Below are positions 1 to 8,235 of a stretch of DNA of 64,000 nucleotides, piece by piece. The position numbers and the translations under genes are program-made. A model generated the notes under the pieces. The model was not told where the DNA came from, ran no database searches, and saw only the letters and a program-made list of their open reading frames with translations. This DNA comes from Syntrophaceae bacterium UBA2251 (GTDB lineage Bacteria > Desulfobacterota > Syntrophia > Syntrophales > UBA2251): positions 1 through 64,000 of the forward strand of contig DDXV01000016.1 in NCBI GenBank assembly GCA_002347815.1. Reading direction: 5' to 3'. How positions within the stretch are numbered: the first letter of the stretch is position 1; each line of letters starts with the position of its first letter.

Positions 1-72
1 CACAGCCAATTCGTGTTCCTCCATGGCCTTCATGATGACGATGAGCTTGTCCTGGTCCGCTGAACTGAGCAT
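1..72 (-). CDS. Unidentified protein, N-terminal fragment
   Basis: This is the first 24 codons of a gene that runs off the left edge. ATG lies at 72-70, with an AGGA-type ribosome binding site just upstream (reverse complement of 76-82). The visible peptide begins MLSSADQDKLIVIMKAMEEH, an acidic amphipathic helix. That would suit the first helix of a ferritin-like or other helical-bundle protein, but 24 residues are too few to assign a family. Confidence 0.5.
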   Translation of the reverse strand, partial: MLSSADQDKLIVIMKAMEEHELAV

Positions 73-142
73 ATCATCCTCCCGCTTTCCTGGATCGGAA
101 GTCTGCCAAGAACCGTTTCCGTTGTCAACAGAAGATCTCTGA

Positions 143-1512
143 CCCCTGAAGAATCTGGCCGTCGCCTCCCCGCAACTGGAAATGCCCTTCGAGACGGTTT
201 CCTTCCGGGAAGAATGGATCGGCCGGGCCTCGGTCGGCGCCGCGAAGAAATTCGCCAGGACCACCCTGAGCGCCGAACTGTCGCACGAGACGTCCGACAA
301 CCTGGACACGCCCCAGGCCCAGGGGCCCATCACGCGCCGGGCGGACTCCTGAACGGCGTCCCCTTTCTCAACGCCTACGAGACGCCGAACCGGGCGACCT
401 TCGCCAAGCTGGCCCTGGAGCGGGAGCTGTGGCGCGACCTGTCGCTCAACCTCAGCCACAAGCAGCACCTGGACGGCGATGCGTTCTTCGTCAGCCAGGG
501 CGGCCTGACCTACAAGCTCAACCCCTTGAACCGCCTCTACGTCCGCGAGGAGTATGCGCGCTGCCAGGACGGCGCCCAGACGCGCACGCTCCTCGGCGTG
601 GAATCGCGGGCCGTCAAGAACACGACGGCCTACCACGAATACCGCCTGGCCGACGGTTCCGCCGGCCACCGGAACCAGCAGGTCCTGGGGTTGAAGAACA
701 AGTTCCAGGTCATGGAGGGTCTGACCGCCAATCTCGCCGGCGAATACCTGAGCACGGTGAGGCCGGAAGAACGCCGGCGAGCCGGACGCCTTCGCCGCGG
801 CCATGGGCCTCGAGTGCCTGCCCAAGGACGACATCAAGCTGACCGGCCGGCTCGAGCACCGGCACGAGATCGTCGACGACGGGACGGACTCGTGCCTGGC
901 GGAGGTGGCCGGGGCCTACAAGATCCATCCCGACTACTCCCTGCTCGTGCGCGAACGGTGCTTCCTCGAAAAGCAGGGGGGGACGAAAACCGCACCTCCC
1001 GGCTCCTCGTGGGCCTGGCGTACCGCCCCCTCGACAACGACCGGTTCAACGCCCTGGGCAAGATCGAGTACAAGTACGACAAGCGCGCGACCACCGGGCC
1101 CGGCGCCGCGACGGACTCCTTCATCTTCTCCACGGAGGGGGTCTATCAGCTCGCCCGCACCCTGCAGGTGATGGGGAAATACGCGGGGAAACTCGAGAAG
1201 GAAGACCGCTTCTCGACCTATACGGATCTGGTCGCGGCGCGGGTGATGATCGATCTGACGGACCGCTTCGATTTCGGCGCCGAGTACCGGATGCTGACCA
1301 GCCACCGGATCGACACCCGCCTGCACGGCGGCGCGGTCGAACTGGGCTACCGGGTGGTGAGCCGGCTCTGGCTGTCGGTGGGCTACTCCTTCGACCGCTT
1401 CGACGAGGATCTGGCGGGCGACAGCTACCGCGGCGAAGGCCCCTACGTCAAACTCCGCTTCAAGTTCGACGAGAAGACCCTGCGGAAGCTGAACTCGTCC
1501 GCCGCCTTTTAA
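143..1512 (+). pseudogene. Decayed C-terminal part of an outer-membrane beta-barrel protein
   Basis: Protein-like sequence continues through three frame changes. It reads in frame 2 from about 143 to the TGA at 350-352, in frame 1 from about 343 to 760, in frame 2 again to about 978, and in frame 1 to the TAA at 1510-1512. The last change falls on a run of seven G (975-981), where eight would restore the frame. The conceptual protein has alternating polar/aromatic strands (for example GLAYRPLDNDRF, FGAEYRML, WLSVGYSFDRFD) and ends in a strand-like KLRFKFDEK segment, as expected of a beta-barrel. No start codon or signal peptide is visible: an in-frame TGA at 140-142 closes the first frame, so the N-terminus is missing. 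It is either a real pseudogene or a badly called stretch; I cannot tell which. The family was not recognised beyond beta-barrel character. Confidence 0.6.
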
Positions 1513-1558
1513 CAAGCCAACTTTGCAAACCGAAAATCACGCCTGAAAATCTTGGCCG

Positions 1559-2623
1559 TCAGGCCAGTCCCCGGTGCCGGGCCATGGCCAGCATCTGGTC
1601 CGCCGTGCTTTGGGGGGGCGCCCGCGGTTCGGCCTTGGCAACCAGGCGGAGGGCCTTCGTCGGGCAGCGCGTCACGCAGAGACCGCAGCCGATGCAGCGA
1701 TCGAGGTCGATCCCGGCGACGCGGTCGTCCGCCCACCGGATCGCCCCCATCTGGCAGCGGTCCAGACAGGCCTCGCAGCCGTTGCAGAGCGCCTCGTCGA
1801 CCGCGGCGGTGTGGTTCGAAAACACCATCTCGGCCGGTTTCGCGAGGGCGTTGAGCCCGGCCAGAATGCCGCAGCAGTCGCCGCAGCAGTTGCACATGCC
1901 GCCCGGGTTCTGGGCGGTCGCGGGCTGCGTCACCAGGCCGGCCTCCTGGGCCTCGGTCAGGATCCGGACGGCCTCATCGGCGTCGACCCGCCGCCCCAGT
2001 CCCTGGTCCAGATAGTACTGGCCCATGGACCCGAACATGAAGCAGGCCTCGCGGGGCTTGCCGCAGCCCTTGTCCACCAATCTCCGCTGCTTTCGGCAGA
2101 TGCACTCCGCGACGACGATCTTTTCCGTGCGGCGAAGGATTCCGACGGCATCCTCGTAGGCGGCGATGTTCTGCCGGACGTCCAGCGCCTCCTGGACCGG
2201 CACCGTCCTGAGGAACGTCGACGCGCTCCGGACCATGGCCGTGCGAAAGGCCTCGTGGAAGTAGGCATCGAGCAGCCGCGCCAGCTCGACGTCCAGACGG
2301 CCGACCTGGAACTCGAAAATACCGTGCGCGAAGGGAATCGTCCCGTAGCGGGCGACCCCCTCTTTCCGCACGCGGAACAAGAGCCCCCGTTCCGTCATGT
2401 CGTGCAGATGCGCCGCGACCTCCTCCACGGGCCGACCGACCCGGGCCGCGATCTCGGCGGGCGCTTCCAGCCGGGGCGTCATGGACAAAAAAAGAGCGGC
2501 GTCCTCCTCGGAGAAAAGCCGCTTCAAGATTTGGATCTCCACCCCCGATGCCGCGGCCGGAAAGCCGAGGGACAGGCGGTCCAGATACTGCTGAAGTTCC
2601 CTGAAGATATCCCGAGCCATCAT
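1559..2623 (-). CDS. Winged-helix Fe-S protein with C-terminal 2x[4Fe-4S] ferredoxin domain
   Basis: A 354-residue cytoplasmic iron-sulfur protein. The N-terminal ~100 residues resemble a winged-helix fold. A Cys-rich core follows, with CICRK near residue 175, a GCGKP...C segment near 187-194, and a CNCCGDCCG motif near 244-251. The C-terminus carries two ferredoxin motifs, CNGCEACLDRC (280-290) and CIGCGLCVTRC (310-320), each followed by P or an equivalent. The start ATG at 2623 overlaps the stop of the upstream gene (ATGA), which implies translational coupling. It is a paralogue of that upstream gene with a ferredoxin domain added. As the last gene of a beta-oxidation operon without etfAB in view, it may pass electrons from an acyl-CoA dehydrogenase or FAD oxidoreductase; that role is inference. 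Confidence 0.75.
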   Translation of the reverse strand: MMARDIFRELQQYLDRLSLGFPAAASGVEIQILKRLFSEEDAALFLSMTPRLEAPAEIAARVGRPVEEVAAHLHDMTERGLLFRVRKEGVARYGTIPFAHGIFEFQVGRLDVELARLLDAYFHEAFRTAMVRSASTFLRTVPVQEALDVRQNIAAYEDAVGILRRTEKIVVAECICRKQRRLVDKGCGKPREACFMFGSMGQYYLDQGLGRRVDADEAVRILTEAQEAGLVTQPATAQNPGGMCNCCGDCCGILAGLNALAKPAEMVFSNHTAAVDEALCNGCEACLDRCQMGAIRWADDRVAGIDLDRCIGCGLCVTRCPTKALRLVAKAEPRAPPQSTADQMLAMARHRGLA

Positions 2624-3477
2624 TCCCCCCTTTTTTTTGCAGCCCCACGCCCGGCGCCGGAGGCACAAGACAGACCGCCATCCGCCGCGGGCTTCTCGAA
2701 CTTCTTGAGCGCCCGCAACAGCCCGCGGCAGCACCCGCAGCACATGCACATGTTCCAGACCTTCTGGCCGTTGCCCGGCTGGAGGACCAATCCCGAATCC
2801 ACGGCGCTCTTGAGAATGGCCGCGGCCTCGTCCTGCGACACCTCCCGTCCGTAGCCGTTCTCGATGTAGAAATAGGCCCCGACGCCGAACGCCATGCAGA
2901 CCTCCAGCGGGTGATCGCAGCCGCGGCCGGTGATCATCTTCTCTTCCTTGCGGCAGATGCACGGGGCGACCGAGATCTTGCTCTGGGCCCGGATGATCTC
3001 CTCCGCGCGCTCGTACGTCAGGATCTCCAGGTCGTCGGTCACGCTCTCCGAGATGGGGATGATCCGGTGCTGGCTCGTCGGCGTGCCGTACCAGCCCTTG
3101 ACCATGAACTCTTCGAAATACGCCCGGAGTTCCTTGATGTCCTCCAGGGTGTTGGTGTGGACATGAAACTCCCACATGCCTTCCGCCAGGGGGGAGAGGT
3201 TGTAGAAGCGCCTCTCGCCCCTGGCGATCCGGAAGATGGCCCCCTTGCGCGACATGGCTTCCAGGACCGGGGCCAGGGCCTCGGGATCCCGGTTCAGACG
3301 CCCGGCGATCGTCGCCACGGACTCGGGAAACCCGTTCATGGCGAGGGCGATTTCGGCCTCCTCCTCGTTGAACCACTTTTTCAGGATCTTCACTTCCACG
3401 CCGGAGACCGTCGCCGGATAGGGGATCGGCAGCTTATCCAGACGCTTCGCGAGTTTTGCATGCACGGATTCGGTCAT
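2620..3477 (-). CDS. Winged-helix Fe-S protein (short paralogue)
   Basis: A 285-residue protein collinear with the downstream 1559-2623 product but without its C-terminal ferredoxin domain. It has the same N-terminal helix-turn-helix-like region, a CICRKEEK motif, a GCDHPLEVC segment, and a CMCCGCCRGLL cluster motif near the C-terminus. The last ~25 residues are low-complexity and basic. ATG at 3477 follows the hydroxyacyl-CoA dehydrogenase stop by 8 bases. The conserved Cys groups suggest it binds at least one Fe-S cluster. The tandem pair probably arose by duplication and may form a heteromer. The exact function is unknown. Confidence 0.7.
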   Translation of the reverse strand: MTESVHAKLAKRLDKLPIPYPATVSGVEVKILKKWFNEEEAEIALAMNGFPESVATIAGRLNRDPEALAPVLEAMSRKGAIFRIARGERRFYNLSPLAEGMWEFHVHTNTLEDIKELRAYFEEFMVKGWYGTPTSQHRIIPISESVTDDLEILTYERAEEIIRAQSKISVAPCICRKEEKMITGRGCDHPLEVCMAFGVGAYFYIENGYGREVSQDEAAAILKSAVDSGLVLQPGNGQKVWNMCMCCGCCRGLLRALKKFEKPAADGGLSCASGAGRGAAKKRGE

Positions 3478-3485
3478 GGAATCTC

Positions 3486-4340
3486 CTATTTGTCGTACGC
3501 GTAGAAGCCCCGGCCCGTCTTGCGGCCCAGGCGGTTTTCCCGGATCATCTGCTCGAAGAGCGGCGAGGGCTTGTAGCGTTCCTCGCCGGTCATCTCGTAC
3601 ATCGCCTTGAGCGCGTTGTTCACCACGTCGACGCCCGCCATGTCCATGATCTCCACGGGACCCATGAGGTGGTTGGAGCCCAGCTTCAGGCCGAGATCGA
3701 TATCCTGCGCCGTCGCCAGCCCCTGGTGGATCTGGTTGGCCGCCTCGTTGTAGAGCAGGCACAGGAAGCGGTTCACGATGAACCCGGGCACGTCCTTGCA
3801 CAGGATCGCGGTCTTGCCGATGGCCTTGCAGAACTCGACGGTCGCGTCGATCACGGCCGCATCGGTCTTCTCCCCGCGGATCACCTCCACGAGACGCATG
3901 GCCGGGACGGGGCTGAAGAAGTGCGTGCCGACGACGCGCTCCGGCCGGCCCGTCGCCGAGGCGATCTTCGAAATGCTCATGGTGGAGGTGTTCGACGACA
4001 GGATGACCGACGGCCCGCAGAGGCGGTCCGCCTCGGCGAAGATCCTCTGCTTCAGCTCCATGGACTCGAACACCGCCTCGATGACCATGTCCACGCCGGC
4101 GAACCCTTCCTCGGGGCTCGTGGTTCCCTTGACGCGCCCGACGATCTGGTCGTGCGCCTCCTGGGAGATCTTGCCCTTTTCCAGCTTTTTGCCGATGAAC
4201 TTGCGGATCGTGCCCAAGCCGCGCTCCACGAACGCCGCTTCGACGTCCCGGAGAACCACGTCGATGCCGCTTTCGGCCGCCACCTGGGCAATGCCCGCCC
4301 CCATCGTTCCCGCGCCGATGACGCAAAGTTTCTTGATCAT
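3486..4340 (-). CDS. 3-hydroxyacyl-CoA dehydrogenase (HBD type)
   Basis: A 284-residue single-function dehydrogenase, the usual length for the 3-hydroxybutyryl-CoA dehydrogenase family. It oxidises an L-3-hydroxyacyl-CoA to the 3-oxoacyl-CoA with NAD+. The Rossmann motif GAGTMGAG lies at residues 8-15. The catalytic His/Glu region reads VGTHFFSPVPAMRLVEV, and the C-terminal domain starts at DVPGFIVNR. ATG at 4340 has an AAAGGA site upstream. It sits between a FAD-oxidoreductase remnant and the Fe-S pair. It is one of two such dehydrogenases in the operon (the other is at 20023), so the two may take different substrates. Confidence 0.9.
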   Translation of the reverse strand: MIKKLCVIGAGTMGAGIAQVAAESGIDVVLRDVEAAFVERGLGTIRKFIGKKLEKGKISQEAHDQIVGRVKGTTSPEEGFAGVDMVIEAVFESMELKQRIFAEADRLCGPSVILSSNTSTMSISKIASATGRPERVVGTHFFSPVPAMRLVEVIRGEKTDAAVIDATVEFCKAIGKTAILCKDVPGFIVNRFLCLLYNEAANQIHQGLATAQDIDLGLKLGSNHLMGPVEIMDMAGVDVVNNALKAMYEMTGEERYKPSPLFEQMIRENRLGRKTGRGFYAYDK

Positions 4341-4443
4341 GAATCCGTCCTTTCTCTGTGATGATCTCGTCAAACGTCCGTTATCGCCGGTCACCCGCGA
4401 AAAAACGGGGGACCGGTTCTTTACGGGGTTCCCGGATCCGCGT

Positions 4444-5287
4444 CTACGCCACGCCGTAATCCTTCCCCGTGATGCGCGACGCGCAGATGAGCCCGGCCGC
4501 CACGGCACAGTCCATGGCCACGCCGTAGCCCTTGACCGTGTCTCCGGCGAAGTACAGCCCGGCGACGCCCGGGGCCTCCACCGGGGCCTTGAGCGTCCCC
4601 GCCTGCGTCTTCGATTTCGCCACGCCCTCCAGCTTCCAGGCCGTCGGGAACAGGGCCCAGTCGATGCTTTTCCGGAATCCCGGATAGCGGCGCTCCAGAT
4701 AATCGATGATGAGCCGGCAAGCCTTGGCCATCAGCGCCTTGTCCTTGCCCTCTTTCTCCGTCACCGGGGCATAGGCCGTCATCAGATGGCGGCCGCCCGG
4801 CGCGCAGGAGGGATCGATCTGGGACTGGATGTTCCAGCACATGTACACGTCGTACTCGAACCCCTCCTCCTTCGGGATCACGTAGGTGTCCTTCACGCCG
4901 ACCTTCCACTCCCGCTCCGGCATGACCAGTTTGTTCAGACCGAAGTACGGGGCGATGGAACCGTATCCGTAAAGCCCCTCCATCCGGTCGGCCCAATCGC
5001 CGGGAAAGGCGCCCTTGTCCGCGACCCTGAAGGCGTCCTGGATCGGGATGTTGCTGACGACCTTTCCGGCCGCGATCTTGCGGGACGCGCCCGAGGCGTC
5101 TTCGATCACCACGCCGGTCGCCCGGCCGTTCTCGATCGCGATCTCCCGGACGCGGGTCTCGAGCAGGAGGGTGCCGCCCAGTTCCTCGAAGCGGCGGGCC
5201 ACCGCCTGGCTCCAGCGCATGATGCCGCCGGTGGTGAACCCGGAGGGCCACCGCGCCCACCACAATCACATCGTATTTCCCTTCCAT
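4444..5287 (-). pseudogene. CrtI-like FAD oxidoreductase with large internal deletion
   Basis: The start ATG at 5287 and the first 12 codons (MEGKYDVIVVGA) match the beginning of a Rossmann FAD protein. The sequence then jumps, in another frame, to a segment equivalent to about residue 247 onward of the paralogue at 12763-14286. That segment (GFTTGGIMRWSQAV through AGLYFAGDTVKGYGVAMDCA) is well preserved to its stop at 4444. About 235 codons, covering most of the FAD and substrate domains, are missing. The remaining C-terminal half has no frame disruption, so the deletion is recent or is an assembly collapse between paralogous genes. A functional enzyme cannot be made from this sequence as given. 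Confidence 0.7.
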
Positions 5288-5343
5288 GTCCGAATCCTCT
5301 TTCTTCTTCTACGTCTGCTTCCTGCAACGTACCCGTGTCCGCG

Positions 5344-6489
5344 CTATCGCAGCAGATGCCCCGCCACGATGGTCCGCTGAATCTGGTTCGTGCCTTCGTA
5401 GATCTGTGTGATCTTGGCGTCGCGCATCATCCGCTCCACCGGGTACTCCCGGACATAGCCGTAGCCGCCGAAGACCTGGACGGCGTCGGTCGTGACCTGC
5501 ATCGCCACATCCGAGGCGTACCACTTCGCCATGGAGGCGATCTTCGGCAGTTCCGGGGCGTCGGGCTCGCTGTCGATCATCGAGGCCGCCCGGTAGACAA
5601 TCGACCGCGCCGTCTCCACCTTGAGCGCCATCTCCGCCAGCATCCACTGCATCCCCTGGAAGGAGGACAGGGGCTTGCCGAACTGGACCCGCTCCTTGGC
5701 ATAGCGGATGGAGGCCTCGAGGGCCCCCTGGGCGATGCCCAGGGCCTGGCCGCCGACGGCCGGCCGCGTGTAGTTGAAGGTCGTCATCAGCGTCCGGAAA
5801 CCGCCGCCCTCCGGACCGAGGAGACGGTCCGCCGGGACGAAGACGTCCTCGAACACCAGCTCCCGCGTGTCCGATCCGTGCATCCCCATCTTGTGCTCGT
5901 GCTTGCCCACGGTGAATCCCGCGTCGCCCTTCTCCAGGATCAGCATGCTGATGCCGCGGTTGCCCTTGTCCTTATCCGTGTAGGCGAGCACCGTCACGAT
6001 CTGGGCCTCGCCGCCGTTCGTGATGAAGATCTTGGCGCCGTTCAGGAGATACCCGCCGTCCACCTTCTTGGCCGTCGTCTTCATGCCGGCCACGTCGGAC
6101 CCCGCCCCCGGCTCCGTGATGCCGCAGGCGCCGAGACAGGCGCCGGAGGCCAGACGGTAGAGAAAATTCTTCTTCTGTTCTTCCGTCCCCGCCAGGAGCA
6201 GCGGATCGCTCGCCAGGGCCTGCGTGGTCAGGATCACGGATGTGGAGGCGCAGACCCGCGCGATTTCCTCGACGACCAGGACCATCGCGAGCATCCCCGC
6301 GCCGGCGCCGCCATAGGTCTCCGGAATCTGCACGCCTAAAAGCCCGTTCTCGGCCAGGACCTTCACCGACGCCTGGGGGAAGGTCTCCTTCTCGTCAATC
6401 TCGGCGGCGATGGGCGCGAACTTCTCTTCGGCAATCCGCCGCACCGTATCCCGCAACATCGCCTGATCTTCATTCAAAATAAAATCCAT
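5344..6489 (-). CDS. Acyl-CoA dehydrogenase
   Basis: A 381-residue flavoenzyme of the short/medium-chain acyl-CoA dehydrogenase family; it introduces the 2,3-double bond in acyl-CoA thioesters. FAD and substrate motifs include GACGITEPGAGSD and IFITNGGEA. The C-terminal signature is FGGYGYVREYPVERMMRDA followed by IYEGTNQIQR. In this family the catalytic Glu lies in the loop before GT(N)QI, here in IYEGTNQ. Two ATGs are possible (6495 and 6489); 6489 is chosen because GGAGG then lies 7 bases upstream. It is followed 56 bases downstream by the FAD-oxidoreductase pseudogene. Confidence 0.92.
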   Translation of the reverse strand: MDFILNEDQAMLRDTVRRIAEEKFAPIAAEIDEKETFPQASVKVLAENGLLGVQIPETYGGAGAGMLAMVLVVEEIARVCASTSVILTTQALASDPLLLAGTEEQKKNFLYRLASGACLGACGITEPGAGSDVAGMKTTAKKVDGGYLLNGAKIFITNGGEAQIVTVLAYTDKDKGNRGISMLILEKGDAGFTVGKHEHKMGMHGSDTRELVFEDVFVPADRLLGPEGGGFRTLMTTFNYTRPAVGGQALGIAQGALEASIRYAKERVQFGKPLSSFQGMQWMLAEMALKVETARSIVYRAASMIDSEPDAPELPKIASMAKWYASDVAMQVTTDAVQVFGGYGYVREYPVERMMRDAKITQIYEGTNQIQRTIVAGHLLR

Positions 6490-6572
6490 ATCCATCCTCC
6501 ATCGCCCGCACAGGTCCGCGGGCTCACTGGTTTCCTTGAAAGGCCCACCCCGCCTCCCGTGGGGGCGCCGGC

Positions 6573-7049
6573 TTACGCGACGATATCGAAATACTTGATG
6601 TCCTGAATGTTCCCCTGCATTTCCGCGGTATCCTTGAAGATCGCCCGCACCTTCATGCCGACCTTGATCTTGGACAAATCGGTTTCGTTGATGATGTGGG
6701 AGAAGATGTTGTCCGCGCCGTCGAGCTTGATGTAGCCGTAGGTATAGGGGATGGGGCGCCGCGCGCCGGTGTTCGGATCGATGAACGGGTAGTTCACCAC
6801 CGAGAAGGCCGTAATCACGCCTGTGTCGGACAGGGCCACCAGTTCGGCGAGTTCCTGGAAACAGGGACCGCACACCCGCCGCGGCGGAACGTAGACCTTG
6901 CCGCACCCGTTGCACCGGATGCCGACAAACCGCCTGTTCTGTTTGATTTCCTGAAAAAACTTGCTGCCGTACAGCCCGATGGACCATTCGTAAGGCATCG
7001 GATAGGCAAAAACCGACACGAGTCGTTCGCTTTCGACTTGATGAGCCAT
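6573..7049 (-). CDS. DUF35 Zn-ribbon/OB-fold protein, module 1
   Basis: A 158-residue protein of the DUF35 family. The rubredoxin-like Zn ribbon is CNGCGKVYVPPRRVCGPC (CxxC-x12-CxxC). The second half is the OB-fold, with the usual YGYIKLDGADN segment. DUF35 proteins are accessory subunits of thiolase-like enzymes, for example in the archaeal thiolase/HMG-CoA synthase complex and the actinobacterial Ltp2-ChsH2 aldolase. It lies 17 bases downstream of the thiolase-like gene at 7067-8227, its probable partner. The ribosome binding site GAGGGGGAG precedes ATG 7049. Confidence 0.88.
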   Translation of the reverse strand: MAHQVESERLVSVFAYPMPYEWSIGLYGSKFFQEIKQNRRFVGIRCNGCGKVYVPPRRVCGPCFQELAELVALSDTGVITAFSVVNYPFIDPNTGARRPIPYTYGYIKLDGADNIFSHIINETDLSKIKVGMKVRAIFKDTAEMQGNIQDIKYFDIVA

Positions 7050-7066
7050 GATCACTCCCCCTCTTC

Positions 7067-8227
7067 CTATGGTCTCTCGGTGCTCAGGATGACGACGTCC
7101 GACCAGAAGCAACCGCCGAATCCCGTGGCCAGGGCATTCTTCACGTCGGGCACCTGCCGCTTGCCGCCCCTGCCCATGACCTGGATCGCCGCCTCGGCCA
7201 CCCGGAGCATGGCGGTGGCGCCGATGCAGTTCGTCGAGATCACGCCGCCCGACGGGTTGACCGGAATCTTGCCGCCCATATGGGTGTTGCCGTCCCGCAC
7301 GAAGCGTACCCCCTCGCCGGGGCCGCAGAACCCGATATCTTCGATCCACTTGAGCCCCGCCCAGGTGTAGGGCAGGTAAAGCTCGGCCACGTCGATCTCC
7401 TCGGCGGGCTTCGTGATCCCCGCCTGCTGATAGGCATCCTTCGACGCCCGCTGCATCGAGACGAGTCCCTTGTTGTAGTCCGTGGAATCCCCGAACCAGG
7501 TGTACGTATGCCGCACCGCCGCCGCCTTGAACCAGGCCGGCTTCCGGGCGATCTTCTGGGCCACGCCGTCCGCCGCGAGCACACAGGCGCAGGCGCCGTC
7601 GCTCCGCGGGCAGATGTCGCCCAGCTTGATCGGATAGGCCAGCATCGGCGAAGCCATGATGTCCGCCACGGTCAGCGGCCGTCGCAGGTGCGCGAAGGGG
7701 TTGTTCAGGGCGTTGTTCCGGTCCCGTTCGCCGATGATCGCGGCATCCTCCTGCGTGGCCCCGTACTTCTCCATGTAGGCCGTCGCCTCCGTCGCCAGGC
7801 TCGGAATCGCCCCGGAATACGAAAACCGGTCCCAGATGGCGTCCGAACAGGTGATGATGGCGCCCGTCGTGTCGCTCTCCGAATTCTTCTCGAACCCGAT
7901 CGCCAGCACCCGGTCGAAGAGCCCCGAGGCCACGTGGTAATAGGCGGCGATGGCGACCGTCGCCCCCGTCGTCCCGCCCGTCGAGACCTTCATGATGGGC
8001 TTCATGACGCCGCCCGATCCTTCGACGCTGTACGTGTCGACGTAATTGATGGATTCGAAGTGGTCCATGTTGCCGATCACGATGGCGTCGATGTCCCGGA
8101 TGGTGAGTTCGGCGTCGGCCAGGGCCGCCGTGACCGCCTCGCGGATCATCTCCCGCGAGGTCACGTCCGGCCGATGGCTTTTATGATAGGTCTGTCCCAC
8201 TCCGACGATGGCTACTCTTCTTCCCAT
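7067..8227 (-). CDS. Thiolase-like protein without catalytic Cys/His, subtype A, module 1
   Basis: A 386-residue protein with the fold signature of SCP-x type thiolases (IVGVGQT at the N-terminus, LAIGFEK near residue 110, VNPSGG at 323-328). By alignment from memory to human SCP-x, the nucleophilic Cys position is Gly85 (STGGTTGAT). The His of the GHPxGATG motif is Asn333 (STNCIGAT). It therefore should not carry out Claisen thiolysis by the standard mechanism. Cys-less members that pair with DUF35 subunits include steroid side-chain retro-aldolases, so C-C lyase chemistry on a branched or 3-hydroxyacyl-CoA is the leading guess. It lies 8 bases from the subtype B gene at 8236 and 17 from a DUF35 gene. 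Confidence 0.85.
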   Translation of the reverse strand: MGRRVAIVGVGQTYHKSHRPDVTSREMIREAVTAALADAELTIRDIDAIVIGNMDHFESINYVDTYSVEGSGGVMKPIMKVSTGGTTGATVAIAAYYHVASGLFDRVLAIGFEKNSESDTTGAIITCSDAIWDRFSYSGAIPSLATEATAYMEKYGATQEDAAIIGERDRNNALNNPFAHLRRPLTVADIMASPMLAYPIKLGDICPRSDGACACVLAADGVAQKIARKPAWFKAAAVRHTYTWFGDSTDYNKGLVSMQRASKDAYQQAGITKPAEEIDVAELYLPYTWAGLKWIEDIGFCGPGEGVRFVRDGNTHMGGKIPVNPSGGVISTNCIGATAMLRVAEAAIQVMGRGGKRQVPDVKNALATGFGGCFWSDVVILSTERP

Positions 8228-8235
8228 GTCTCACC

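Noticed and set aside
2624..2640. Run of eight T (plus strand) as a terminator between the two Fe-S genes
   Set aside because: It lies inside the coding end of the upstream gene (2620-3477), has no GC stem, and the genes overlap by ATGA.
3778..6339. 853-codon open frame on the plus strand
   Set aside because: It is antisense to convincing dehydrogenase genes and has no family resemblance; long antisense frames are expected at this GC content.
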